A stretch of 64,000 nt of DNA. It comes from Diospyros lotus. Lineage: Eukaryota; Streptophyta; Magnoliopsida; Ericales; Ebenaceae. Positions 34,978 through 46,675 of this stretch are shown here, one piece after another (positions within the stretch are counted from its first letter, which is position 1; every line of letters begins with the position of its first letter). The position numbers were made by a program, and so were the translations under genes. The notes beneath the pieces are model-generated. The model was not told the origin of the DNA and did not search any database. It saw only the letters and a program-made list of their open reading frames with translations. The DNA is taken from contig NC_068351.1 in the NCBI RefSeq assembly GCF_014633365.1, positions 19,457,366-19,521,365 of the forward strand. Reading direction: 5' to 3'.

Positions 34978-37136
34978 TGTAATACCCTAAGTCATTTTGA
35001 ATAAATTTAATATTATACTTAGTTATGCTTTTATTTAGTTTAAATAAATTATGCTTATATGATATATTTACTTAGTTTAATATGATATGTAATTAAGTTA
35101 TTAAAGTATGCTTAGTATATAAGTATGTGTAAGTATGTAAATATGTAAAATATAAGTAAATATATAAGTATGTAAATAAAAAATAAGTATGTTTATAGCT
35201 TGCTGTATATATAATTTAATATGTATGTATGTATGTATGTATATGTATATAGCTTACTGTATATATAAGTATGTATGAAAATTTGTATATATATATATAA
35301 TATAATATATATCTGTATATGTATATATAATAATAATACAAAAAAAAATCTAGAAAATCTGGATTTTGCAGAGTAGACGCGTGGCCAGAGCATGGCCGCG
35401 CCTGCAATCGGCCATCTAGGGTTAAGGGAGGGTTTTAATGCTTGCAAGGACGCCGGGTATGGCTTCTAGGGCACGTGGGTGCCTCGATGGGACGTTCTGC
35501 GGCGGAGTTTTGACTATAAATAGCCACGGCTGAACGAAGCTTCTCATCCAAAAATTTCGAGGCTTAGATTGATTGATTGGGAGAGTGTTTGAGAGATTTG
35601 AGAACGGGGTCTTGGTCTTTGCTTCGTGGGTAGCATTTCGGGTAACTTTGGTGGCCAACGGAGCAGTAAGGAAGAAGGAATCAAGCTCGCCGGAAAACGC
35701 GCAACTCGCCGGAGCCGAGACTTCATCACGCGATTGAGGTATTTTTGCAACTCTTTTCTCTTTTTTTTTCGCATTTTTGGGTTCGGGGGGTCAGAATTTA
35801 GGGGATCAGAGGCTTCTTTCGAAGTTTCGGGAAGCAACAGCGTTGCCGACGGTAATAAGGCCGCCGAAGAAGACGACCCGAGAGGGAGGGGGTCGGGCGC
35901 GTGGGCGCACGCGCCCCCAAGTGAGGCGAAGGCGCGTAGCCCACACGCGCCCGCTAGAAAGAAATAAAAATAAATAAAAAGAAAAGAAAAGAAATAAATA
36001 AATAGAAATAAAAAATAAAAGAAATAAATTTTGCAAAAAAATTTAAGTCTGGAATGTTGTTTATTTTGTGAAAATTTTCTAGAAAATGCTAATTTTATTA
36101 ATTATTTAAGTAGTTTTTCTATTATGGAAATACAGAAAAAATAGGATTTTAATTTGGAAAATTCCAAGAAAATTCCAAAATGTTAGAAATAGTATTTAAG
36201 GAATATTAGTAAAGAGAAATCAGATTTTTATGAAAGTCTAGATAATTTTTATGCAATTTTGAAGAAATAAGGTTTAGAAATAAAGAGAAATTATAGAAAT
36301 TATGGAAAAATAGTAAAATGATATTCTAAAAATAAGTCTAATGTTTTAAGAGTCCTTGAGGGTAAGAAGATTAAGTGAAAGCCGCTCGGCACGATTTTCG
36401 AAGCCGACACGTTTCTCGAGACAACTTAGCTGTAAGTGTACTGTTTCAAGCTTAGTACGATTATATCTTTAAGAATGCCTACGTCATATTGACATACTAT
36501 GATATGTACCCATCACGTATATTGCATCCATGACCTGACTATGAAATGCATAAATACACGTTGATGTTGTTGATCACACGCATATGAGGCCGTAAGGAGT
36601 ACGAATTGACACCGCTGCCTTACCAAGGGTGCACCCATACACCCCGACTTCGAAAGAGGTGGCTGTTAAAATGGTAGGTATCATGAGGGGTGCAGTTGAC
36701 ACCTACGATGAAAGACATTGCATACACTCATGACATAGCATTATGTACCCTTATTTAGATGGTTTATCATCTAACTCGGGTTTGCCCCTAGAACATTCAA
36801 CGTTCCAGTCGGGACTCGCAATGATGATACAGAGGTTGGAGATGTGTAGTGATGCAAGATGAGGAAATGTGCCATGTAATAGTTTAAGAATTTTGTACAA
36901 TTGTTTTATTTTCAGAAGCTTATGTAATAACTTTGTAATAAATATTATGTCCAAATATTCATGTATGTATTACCATGAGTAGGTTCGATTCAGCTTCCGT
37001 TTCATATTTATTTTCTAGTGTAAACATCTCGTCTAACACTAGATAAGGTCTTAGGGAATTTTGGATATAAAAAAAAAAAAAAAAAAAGACCAAATTTCCT
37101 AAGGCATAACACGCCCTAAAGAGGTGGGCTGTTACA
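34978..37136 (+). repeat. Gypsy 2 5' LTR
   Basis: 2,159 bp from TGTAATACCC to GGGCTGTTACA. It holds TA/TG dinucleotide-rich DNA (about 35190-35335), a TATA-like TATAAATAGCC (35515-35525) and a GC-richer transcribed-looking segment (35630-35970). Open frames inside it are not conserved as proteins between the two LTRs and are not called as genes. Confidence 0.93.
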
Positions 37137-37138
37137 GT

Positions 37139-37150
37139 TAGTATCAGAAC
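37139..37150 (+). promoter_or_regulatory. Decayed primer binding site of gypsy 2
   Basis: TAGTATCAGAAC differs from the tRNA-Met complement TGGTATCAGAGC at two positions, both G to A. Confidence 0.8.
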
Positions 37151-37256
37151 TCAACCAAGTAGGGTACCTAAAAAAAAAAAAAAAAACTTGGCTTAACAGG
37201 TGGGAAGTACCAACTTGAGGACAGTTCGGGGTACTAATGGAAATTGTGATGACAGG

Positions 37257-37859
37257 ATGGCTGAAAACTTTTCGGAGCAAGTCTTGGTTGATCATTGGGC
37301 TCATCGCCTGGAGAGTCGGATTCCGGAGCCAAACGAGGGTATTATGGAACACCTAGTCCAGATGGAAGAAATTATCGATGACGTACCCCCAAGTTATTGA
37401 CTCTGGCCTGACTTAGTTCACTTCTAGATAAACATGATGGTCGACGTTCTAGAGGGCGACTTGTAGGATTTTGCAGATTGGGTTCGATATGGCGAGCCAT
37501 TCCCTGATTTTCGTTTCTATTGTGCACGGATTTGCGAGCTACTGGTAAAGCTGTATGAGCCAGTACTAGCAGATGAGCCCGACGAAGAGATGGAAGATCC
37601 ACTCGAGGAGGAAGAGGAAGAAGATATAGAGAACTCGATCGAACCATGAGAAGCAGGAGAAATGGAAAATTCGATTGAAGCTGAAGAAGAAGACAACATA
37701 CCCATATTCTGGGCCGGAGATGATCTTCTCAAGTTCGAGGACACGGACTCTGAAGACGAGGAAGAGATTGAAGAAGTGATGGACGATCCCGAAATACCCC
37801 CACACGAGTTGGAGGATGAGAAGAATGTTTGGATATGGAGGTCATCAAGACGAAAGTAG
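37257..37859 (+). pseudogene. Acidic leader ORF upstream of gag in gypsy 2
   Basis: A 200-codon frame between the primer binding site and gag, in the same frame as gag. It starts at ATG 37257 and ends at 37857-37859, broken by four stops (37398, 37425, 37464, 37647), each one transition from a CAG or CGA codon. Composition between the stops looks protein-like: a WVRYGEPFPDFRFYCARICE stretch (about 37480-37540) followed by very acidic runs (EEEEEEDIEN near 37600 and DTDSEDEEEIEEV near 37740). No family is recognised. Extra ORFs before gag are known in the Ogre/Tat group, but the pol here is chromovirus-like, and the young gypsy 1 element has no such frame (only about 140 bp between LTR and gag). 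Function unknown; possibly an accessory element protein. Confidence 0.6.
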
Positions 37860-38048
37860 ATTTAATTAGAAATATTCTAATTAGCTACGTGACTTGTATA
37901 GTATATTGCCTAGGATCGATGTGACTTATGTAGCACGCACCTATGACATTTTGCAACCGAATATATACTATATGTAGAATTAATGAAGGATTTATCTTAT
38001 CGGATGACAAGACTCTGTTATCTAATCCAGAATGCTACTTTTTTTTAG

Positions 38049-41000
38049 ATGGTAAACACTCAAAGAAGATTGACAGTGGGACCTAGAACACCCGACCAAC
38101 AAGCTGGCCACACAGGAGAAAACGCAGGAGGGCACCCGGGAGGTGACTCCAGTCAGGAAATTGGGAACAGCCGACTGGATCAAGTGGAACAAATACTAGG
38201 AAGCATGGTGGGATTCATGCAAGAAACTCACTCCCGGGACGGCCATTCGGTCAATATGCTCGACCTCTACCGTCGACAGAACCCTCCTACTTTTTAAGGA
38301 AGACTTGGTGCAGATCCCAGCGAAGGGGAATTCTGGATCGAGCAAACAGAAAAGCTGTTAGACCACCTGCACTGCGGAGAAGAAGAGAAGGTCAATTGTG
38401 CCATCTTTATGCTGCAAGATGAGGCAGATAGGTGGTGGAAGGGAGTCAAGAGGGCAATGACCCCTCAAGCTAGGGCACCCTACATCACTTGGGAGCGATT
38501 CAAGGAACTCTTCAATGAGAAGTAATTTCCCCTGAATTTAAGAATGAAGAAAGAGAGAGAATTCATGGAGCTAAAACAAACTAGGGACATGTCTGTCGCC
38601 CAGTATGAGGACGCTTTTAGCCGATTAATTAGGTACATGCCTATTTACGAAGGGGACAAAAGAATCAAGTCCCAGAAGTTTTTGGGAGGGCTGAATCTGA
38701 AGCTTTAGAGGGCGTTGAGTAGTATAAGTACTCAATCCTATTCAGAAGTGGTGTTGCAAGCCTTTACCATTGAGGCTAACCTGAGCCGTATCGAAGCTAT
38801 CCAAGGAGAAAATCAGCAAGGAAGCAGTCAAAAAGTAGGCAAGAAGCTGGAACTCCAGAAGCCAAAATTCAAGCCTAGTACTCCATGCAATGGGTGCCAA
38901 AAGCAGCACCCTGGAAGGCCATGCCGGCTTGGAACAAAAGGTTGTTACAATTATGGAAAAATGGGACATCTCAACCAGAACTGCCCAAAGAGAGGAATCA
39001 CTTGTTTTAACTGCCAACAGACGGGTCATTTTGCAAAAGACTGTCCCAAGCCGCGATCAATGAGTCAACCTCAAGAGACATCCGAAAATGCTAGAGTACA
39101 GCAAGGAAGAGTGTTTCATCTAACATGACAAGATACAACAGAAGACCCAATCGTAATTGAAGGTACCATGTTATTATTTGGTATCCCCATGCATGCATTA
39201 ATAGATTCAGGCGCAAGTCACTCATTCATTTCACATGCATTTGCTAAAGTACTAGGAGATAAACTAGAAAATTTGAATTGTCGTATGATTGTCGCAACCC
39301 CAATAGGGAAGTCTTTAGAAACTTCTTCAGGATACAAGAATAGGAAGATCCAGATAAAAGAAGTTGAATTTCTGGTGAATCTAATCCTTCCAGAATTTCA
39401 AGATTTTGACGTGATCTTAGGAATGGACTTCCTAACCAAGTACGATGCGACATTGGACTGTAAAGCTAAGACAATCTGTCTCAGGAGCAAGGACTCGAAC
39501 ATCAAGTTTCGAGGGCCAAAGAGGGCAAGTGAACGGAAGTGGATCTCAGCTCTAAAGGCTGAGAAACTATTACGTCAAGGAGCACAAGGATACTTGACTT
39601 GTGTCCAAGGGAAAAGCGAGGAGCTGTTAAAAGTCGAAGAAGTGTGAATCGTTAAAGAGTTCAGGGATGTGTTTCCCGAAGAATTTCCTGGATTGCCACC
39701 CCAGCGAGAGATCGAATTTTCAATAGAAATCGTGCCAGGGGCAGGTCCGATTTCAATACCCCCGTATAAAATGGCTCCTGCAGAATTAAGAGAATTAAAA
39801 ACTCAACTTCAAGAGTTGTTGAACAAAGGGTTCATCAAACCAAGTATGTCGCCATGGGGAGCACCAGTACTCTTTGTCAAGAAAAAGGACAAGAGTCTGA
39901 GGATGTGTATCGACTATCGATAGCTAAACAAGATAACGGTCAAGAATAAGTACCCACTCCCCAGAATCAAGGAGCTATTTGACCAGTTACAAGGAGCTAA
40001 GGTTTTCTCAAAAATCGACTTGAGATCAAGGTACTATCAATTGAGGATCAAGGCAGAAGATGTGCCCAAGACAACTTTTCATTCTCAATACGGGCACTAC
40101 GAATTTTTGGTGATGCCGTTCGGACTAACCAATGCCCCAGCAGCTTTTATGGATACTATGAATCGAGTCTTCAGACCATTCTTGGACAAATTTGTGATCG
40201 TGTTTATAGACGATATACTGATATACTCTCCCTCGGAAGAAGAGCACGAATCACATTTAAGGGTAATATTACAAACATTACAGAAACATAAGCTGTATGT
40301 CAAATTCTCGAAATGTGAGTTTTGGTTATACCAGGTGGCATTTTTAGGGCATGTTGTATCGGCTGAAGGAATATCGATCGACCCAGCCAAGATAGCAGCT
40401 GTGGCAAATTGGAAGCAACCTCGGTCGGTTACTGAAATTAAGAGCTTCTTGGGATTAGCTGGATATTATAGGAAGTTCGTGGAAGGGTTTTCCAAGATTG
40501 CAACGCCCCTCACCAAGTTAACTCAGAAAGGGGTGAAGTTTGACTGGAGTGAACGGTGCGAAGAAAGTTTTCAGACACTTAAGGATAAACTGACAACCGC
40601 TCTGGTACTAGCTATGCCAAATGGATCAGGAGGCTTTATGGTTTACACTGACGCCTCGAGAAACGATTTGGGGTGTGTGCTGATGCAGCACGGTAGGGTC
40701 ATCGCCTATGGATCCCGACAGCTCAAGAACCACGAGCGGAACTACCCGACTCATGATTTTGAGTTGGCTGCAGTAGTGTTTGCCCTAAAGATTTGGAGAC
40801 ATTACTTGTATGGCGAGAAGTTCAAAATTTTTACTAATCACAAGAGTCTACAGTACGTTTTCTCGCAGAAAGAATTAAATATGAGGCAACGGAGATGGAT
40901 GGAGTTGTTAAAAGATTACGACTGCACTATTCAATACCATCCCGGTGAAGCTAACGTTGTAGCAGATGCCCTAAGCAGGAAAGAAACCACCTATGTGGCA

Positions 41001-42545
41001 GGAATGATGGTGGCAGAGTGGAAGCTAGTTGAAGCTTTTAGCTTGATAACAGTAGGAGCAATTTCCCAAGAAAACTCTGCCTACGCAGCTAGTCTCACGC
41101 TACAACTAGAATTAATGGATTAGATACGACAAGCCTACTCAGAAGACTCTCGAATAAAAATGTGGGTTGACGAGCGTGGGCGAGTAAAGAGACCAGAATT
41201 TGAGGTAAGAGAAAACATCCTTCGTTTTCAAGGTAGAATATATGTACCTCGTGTGAGGGAATTGCGGCAAATAATTTTGGGAGAAGCCCATCGATCCAGA
41301 TACTCGATACACCCTAGCGCCATCAAAATGTACCAAGACTTGAAGGTTGTATATTGGTGGCCCAGAATGAAGAAAAGCGTGGCAAGATACGTAAGTCAAT
41401 GCGACACGTGTCAAAGAATCAAGATCGAGCATCAGAAACCGGGTGGAAGTTTGCAACCATTAGAAATCCCAGAGTGGAAGTGGGAACACATTACGATGGA
41501 TTTCGTGACTGGATTACTAAGAAGTCCTAAAGGAAATGATGTTATCTGGGTGATAGTTGACAGATTGTCTAAGTCTGCTCATTTCTTGGCCATGAAAGTA
41601 AGCCAACCGATCAGCAAATTAGCCCAACAGTATGTGAACGAGGTTTTCAGGTTACATGGAGTACCTGTAAGCATTATATCAGACCGCGACCCGAGGTTCA
41701 CTTCTAGGTTTTGGGAAAGTTTGCAAGAGAGTTTAGGTACTCAGCTTAGGCTAAGTACAGCCTATCATCCCCAGACAGATGGTCAATCAAAAAGAACCAT
41801 TCAAACCCTAGAAGACATGCTGCGAGCTTGCATTATTGATTTTCCAGGTAGCTGGGAGGAGCATTTGCCATTAGTAGAGTTCACGTACAACAACAACTAC
41901 CACAGCAGCATTGGAATGGCCCCCTATGAAGCCCTGTACGGACGAAAATGTAGGTCCCTGATATGTTGGACTAAAGTTGGTGAACGTCAAATTTTGGGAC
42001 CCGAGATAGTTCAGGAAATAACAGAAAAGATAAAGATCATTCAAGAGAGAATTAAGGAAGCTCAGAATCGCCAAAAATCCTACACAAATATGAGAAGAAG
42101 GAAATTGGAGTTCCAAATAGGCGACAAAGTATACCTAAAGATATCTCCACTAAGAATGGTGACTAGAAGCAACAAGAAAAATGGCAAGTTAAGCCCCCGG
42201 TATATAGGGCCATATGATATAATGGAAATAATTGGACCAATTGCTTATCGACTTGCTCTACCCCTGGCCCTATCAAACCTCCATGATGTGTTTCATGTAT
42301 CACAACTTCGAAAGTATGAGCCAGATCCCTCACAGGTAATGCCAGCTGAAGTTATCAAAATTCAAGAAAATCTTTCATACGTCGAGAAACCGGTCAGTAT
42401 TTTGGATCGTAGGGATCAAGTCTTAAGGAACAAGTCAATTCCCCTTGTTCAAGTTTTGTGGAGAAACCCGGTAAGTGAGGAGATAACTTGGGAGCAAGAA
42501 GAAGATATGAAACTCAATTTTCCATACCTATTTGAAAACCTATAG
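38049..42545 (+). pseudogene. Gag-pol pseudogene of gypsy 2
   Basis: One frame of 1,498 codons with seven stops (38295, 38523, 38706, 39126, 39645, 39921, 41121) and no frameshift. Gag: DEADRWW and ELFNEK phrases near 38420-38525, and cysteine clusters near 38885-39050; in the first knuckle (CYNYGKMGHLNQNC) the second Cys is Tyr (38952-38954), while the second (CFNCQQTGHFAKDC) is intact. Protease DSGASHSF near 39195; reverse transcriptase FIDD at 40203-40214; RNase H TDAS kept, but TDHKSL reads TNHKSL (Asn at 40836-40838). Integrase HHCC and both Asp motifs are present, but the catalytic Glu is Lys (41790-41792). The C-terminal chromodomain-like end ITWEQEEDM is present. All of these replacements fit G-to-A changes. 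Enzymes inactive. Confidence 0.94.
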
Positions 42546-42577
42546 TAATGATCAAATTTCGAGGATGAAATTTTTGT

Positions 42578-42590
42578 AAGGAGGGGAGAA
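42578..42590 (+). promoter_or_regulatory. Polypurine tract of gypsy 2
   Basis: AAGGAGGGGAGAA directly before the 3' LTR. Confidence 0.85.
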
Positions 42591-44122
42591 TATAATACCC
42601 TAAGTCATTATGAATAAATTTAATATTATACTTAGTTATGCTTTTATTTAGTTTAAATAAATTATGCTTATATGATATATTTACTTAGTTTAATATGATA
42701 TGTAATTAAGTTATTAAAGTATGCTTAGTATATAAGTATGTGTAAGTATGTAAATATGTAAAATATAAGTAAATATATAAGTATGTAAATGAAAATAATA
42801 TGATTTAAGTTATTGAAGTATGCTTATGACAGAAATTATGTAAGTATATATAAGTATATAAGTATGTAAATAAAAAATAAGTATGTATATAGCTTGCTGT
42901 ATATATAATTTAATATGTATGTACGTATGTATATGTATATAGCTTACTGTATATATAAGTATGTATGAAAATTCGTATATATATATAATATATATCTATA
43001 TATGTATATATAATAATAATACAAAAAAAAAATCTAGAAAATCTGGATTTTGCAGAGCAGACGCGCGGCCAGAGCATGGTCGCGCTTGCAATCAGCCATC
43101 TAGGGTTAAGGGAGGGTTTTAATGCTTGCAAGGACGCCGGGTATGGCTTCTAGGGCACGTGGGTGCCTCGATGGGACGTTCCGTGGTGAAGTTTTGGCTA
43201 TAAATAGCCGCGGTTGAACAAAGCTTCTCATCCGAAAATTTCGAGGCTTAGATCAGTCGATTGGGAGAGTGTTTGAGAGATTTGAGAGCGGGGTCTTGGT
43301 CTTTGCTTCGTGGGTAGCATTTCGGGTAATTTTGGTGGCCAATGGAGTAGTAAGAAAGAAGGAATCAAGCTCGCCGGAAAACGCGCAACTCGCCGGAGCC
43401 AAGGCTTCATCACGCGATTGAGGTATTTTTGCTACTCTTTTCATGTTTTTTTTTTTTTTTTTGGCATTTTGGGTTCGGGAGGTCAAAATTTAGGGGATCA
43501 AAGGCTTCTTTCGAAGCTTCGGGAAGCAGCAGCGTCGCCGACGGCAATGGGCTGCCGGAGAAGACGACCCGAGAGGGAAGGGGTCGGGCGCGTGGGCGCA
43601 CGCGCCCCCAAGTGAGGCGAAGGCGCGTGGCCCACACGCACCTACTAGAAATAAATAAAAATAAATAAAAAGAAAAGAAAGAAATAAATGGAAATAAAAA
43701 ATAAAAGAAATAAATTTTGCAAAAAATTTTAAATCTGAAATGTTGTTTATTTTGTGAAAAATTTTCTGGAAAATGCTAATTTTATTAATTATTTAAGTAG
43801 TTTTTCTATTATGGAAATAAAAAAAAAAGGATTTTAATTTGAAAAATTCCAAGAAAATTCCAGAATGTTAGAAATAGTATTTAAGGAATATTAGTAAAGA
43901 GAAATCAGATTTTTATGAAAGTCTAGATAATTTTTATGCAATTTTGAATAAATAAGGTTTAGAAATAAAGAGAAATTATAGAAATTATGGGAAAATAGTA
44001 AAATGATATTCTAAAAATAAATCTATTGTTTTAGGAGTCCTTGAGGGTAAGAAGATTAAGTGAAACCCGCTCAGCACGATTTTTGAGGTCGATACGTTTC
44101 TCGAGACAACTTAGCTATAAGT
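42591..44122 (+). repeat. Gypsy 2 3' LTR, left part
   Basis: Matches the 5' LTR from its start to about 36433, but carries roughly 70 extra bases of TA/TG-rich sequence near 42790-42880 that the 5' LTR lacks. It is interrupted after TAAGT (44118-44122) by the copia element. Confidence 0.93.
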
Positions 44123-45322
44123 TGTTGAGCCAAGTTGCTCCAATCAACCTATTGTGTATTTTGATGTTTAAGAAAATATAATTTTAGTAAAACTATTTTT
44201 AGTATGTTTAAAACCCCTAATGGATTTTTGATACTTGTTAAGTATTATAGTATTTTGTGTATCAAAACGAACTAATGAATGTAAATATCTTGTAATGAAT
44301 TTATGTTATGTATTTTATTATCAAAGCAAATCTTATTTTTCTGAAATCTGGTTTGAGAGTCGACTCCCGGTGAGGGACAGTCGACTATAAGTCAATGGCA
44401 GTCGACTATGGATGTGCATCAGTCGATATAGCCGAGCCTTGTTTATGCAGAGTCGAGGTAGCCGAGAGTGGGTTTTGGCCAGTCAACTGTCGAGTCGACT
44501 GTAGGCCAATGAGAGTCGATTGTCTATGAGAAAGTCGACTGTGGCTTGAGCGAGAGTCGACTGTCAGTTAGAGCAGTCGACTGCCAGACTCCAACGATCG
44601 GATTTTTGGAGCCGTTGCAGGTCGTTTTGGGAGCCTCTTTATAAATATCAAGAGAAGAAATCTGGAGAAGGCTAATGCTCTACCATTTCCTATCTTCCTA
44701 AAGCACACCCAAGCTCTCTAGCACTCAATCAAAGCAATCCAAGACCCAAGGAGCTTCAAAGATCTATCCATTGGAGCCTCAAGGCAAAAAAGAAGTTTTC
44801 TTCTTATTGGTAACTTGTATCATTTCATTTTGCCTTGTATATTAATCTTGTATTAATATCTATTGTAGTCCAAGTGTGTTGGACATAGGATTGATTTATT
44901 TGTATTAGATTGTGGATTGTGAGTGGCATCCTAGAGCCCAAGTAATCTAGGTGTATTATTGTGTTGTAATAGTTTCCGGGGTGAGCTAAGGGGAAACCTC
45001 GGGGTGTACAAGTTTGCTAGGTGTTCTTGTGTGGAAGCCTAGTGGTGGTTTTAGTGGAACCTCAAATGTCGGTTTGACCTTGAGAGAGTGGAGTAGGTGT
45101 TGGATACACCGAACCGCTATATATCTTGTGTTTATATTATGGTTGTTTGTGTATTTATATTGCTATCATTTCCAAACAACATATATATTTATAACAAGTG
45201 TATTTTGTGTATAAGAAAATCTCAAGAGTTTTAAAAAGGAAAGAATCGATTCAATAAGTTTTTAATCACTCAATTCACCCCCCCTCTTGAGTGGCCATTG
45301 TGTGTGTGTCAAGGAACCAACA
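44123..45322 (+). repeat. 5' LTR of the gag-only copia element
   Basis: 1,200 bp. It contains a palindrome array (44345-44590), a TATA-like TTTATAAATATC near 44638 and the 3' phrase CAATTCACCCCCCCTCTTGA near 45271. Confidence 0.94.
44345..44590 (+). repeat. AGTCGACT palindrome array in the copia LTR
   Basis: Seven perfect AGTCGACT octamers plus several one-base variants (AGTCGAT, AGTCAAC, AGTCGAG), spaced about 15-35 bp, upstream of the TATA-like box. The same array with seven perfect copies is in the 3' LTR (48415-48652), and three related words occur in the interior (47338-47410). Confidence 0.9.
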
Positions 45323-45324
45323 AT

Positions 45325-45336
45325 TGGTATCAGAGC
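45325..45336 (+). promoter_or_regulatory. Primer binding site of the gag-only copia element
   Basis: TGGTATCAGAGC two bases after the LTR end, complementary to initiator tRNA-Met. Confidence 0.92.
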
Positions 45337-45390
45337 GGGTCCTACAATATTTGTGATCATCAATCTCAAATCTTAGGTTAAGATCTTATA

Positions 45391-46675
45391 ATGGCCTCTT
45401 ATTTTAGCCAATCCCTAGGTGATATCTCAATCCCCTCTAGTCCTCCAATGCTCATTAGAAAGGATTATGCTATTTGGAAGATTAGGATGGAATCCTATAT
45501 CATTTCCATAAGCTATCTTTTATGGAGACTTGTTAGGGATGGATTTGATCTATCCTTTCAATATGAGGAAGAATGGTCAAATGATGACCTAAGAAAAATA
45601 GAAATGGACCATAGGGCTAGGTATATAATTATTAGTTCTTTAATGCCTAGTGAGTGTGGAAAATTGTTTTCATGCTCCACATCTCATGATTTATGGAAAG
45701 AATTAGAGAGAATTCATGAAGCATCCAATAATTCTAAAATGAGTTTTATTATGTCTCAATATCAAAGATGTAAATTATGGTTTAGTGAGACATTTAGTAT
45801 TTTAAAAGGATGGTTCGAAAAAGCCTCAAATATTTTTAGAATGCTTAGGAAAATGAATGAAGATGCTAAAGAGTATAATGAAAAGAAATCATTGGCATTC
45901 AAAGGTGAGGAGAAAAAGAAAAAGAAAAAGGAAGAAAAAAGAGCCAATAATTCAAAGAAAAATGTCATTCCCTCATGGGATATGGACGATTCTAGTGAGT
46001 CATTCCAATCCAACAAGGAAAAGGCACATGTATGCTTTATGGCTCAAGAAGAGGATGAAGAAGAGGAGAATGTAGGAGTTGATGAACTCCAAGAAGCATT
46101 TAAAGAATTATTTGCTAAATTTAAGTCTCTTAAGAAGGAATTTAAGAATGCAAAGAAATAATTTTGCTAAGGAAAAAGAAAATCTTGAAGAAGAGAATGA
46201 GTCTTTGAAAAATGAAATAGAAATCTTAAAAGAAAAGATTGCAGAGTTCAAAGAAGAAAATGAGTCTTTAGAAGAAAAGCTTAAAAAGAAAAATGAAGCA
46301 AAAACGGATGATAAAATGTTTGAAAAATTCCCCATATTGGAGAAAGAAATATTTGTTTTAAAAGCTCAAAACTCCAAGCTCACTTTAGAAAATGGTGCAA
46401 TAGAGAAGTTTTTGGCAAGCTTAATTGTGAAAAAGAATTCTAATCCCCCAAAGCCAAAGCCAAAGCCAAAATATGAAAAGAAATATTGGAAATCATATAG
46501 ATGGACTCCCCAACCCCCTAAGAGAAATGAAATTAAAATTTGGGTGCCAAAAGGGGTAGTTCAACAAATGAGAGATTTGGATCCTCCTAAAGGGTCCAAC
46601 ACAAAGGCAAAGGGCATTCAAGAGCCAAAAGCCAAAGGTCCCATGTTTAGATGGGTGCCCAAGGCTAAGACTTAG
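45391..46675 (+). pseudogene. Gag-like gene of the copia element, frameshifted
   Basis: The first frame (45391-46161, 256 codons) starts MASYFSQSLG and contains the copia gag pattern DYAIWKIRMESYI and ALMP-like SSLMPSECGKLF with HDLWKELERIHE. The middle (about 45770-45850) does not fit the family well and may carry a deletion. NEKKSLAFK is typical of Sirevirus-like gags. A shift of one frame between 46079 and 46161 leads to a coiled-coil, Lys/Glu-rich segment and a C-terminus with repeated WVPK motifs ending WVPKAKT at 46675. No CCHC zinc knuckle is seen. The stop comes where the protease should begin. Role: particle protein for RNA packaging; probably not functional in this copy. Confidence 0.8.

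Noticed and set aside
35626..35977. Open frames in the GC-richer part of the gypsy 2 LTR
   Set aside because: They lie in the transcribed part of the LTR, and the counterpart in the 3' LTR (43310-43668) carries indels that shift the frame.
46079..46161. Programmed frameshift in the copia gag
   Set aside because: No clear slippery heptamer seen, and the element also appears to have a damaged gag middle; an ordinary indel is simpler.
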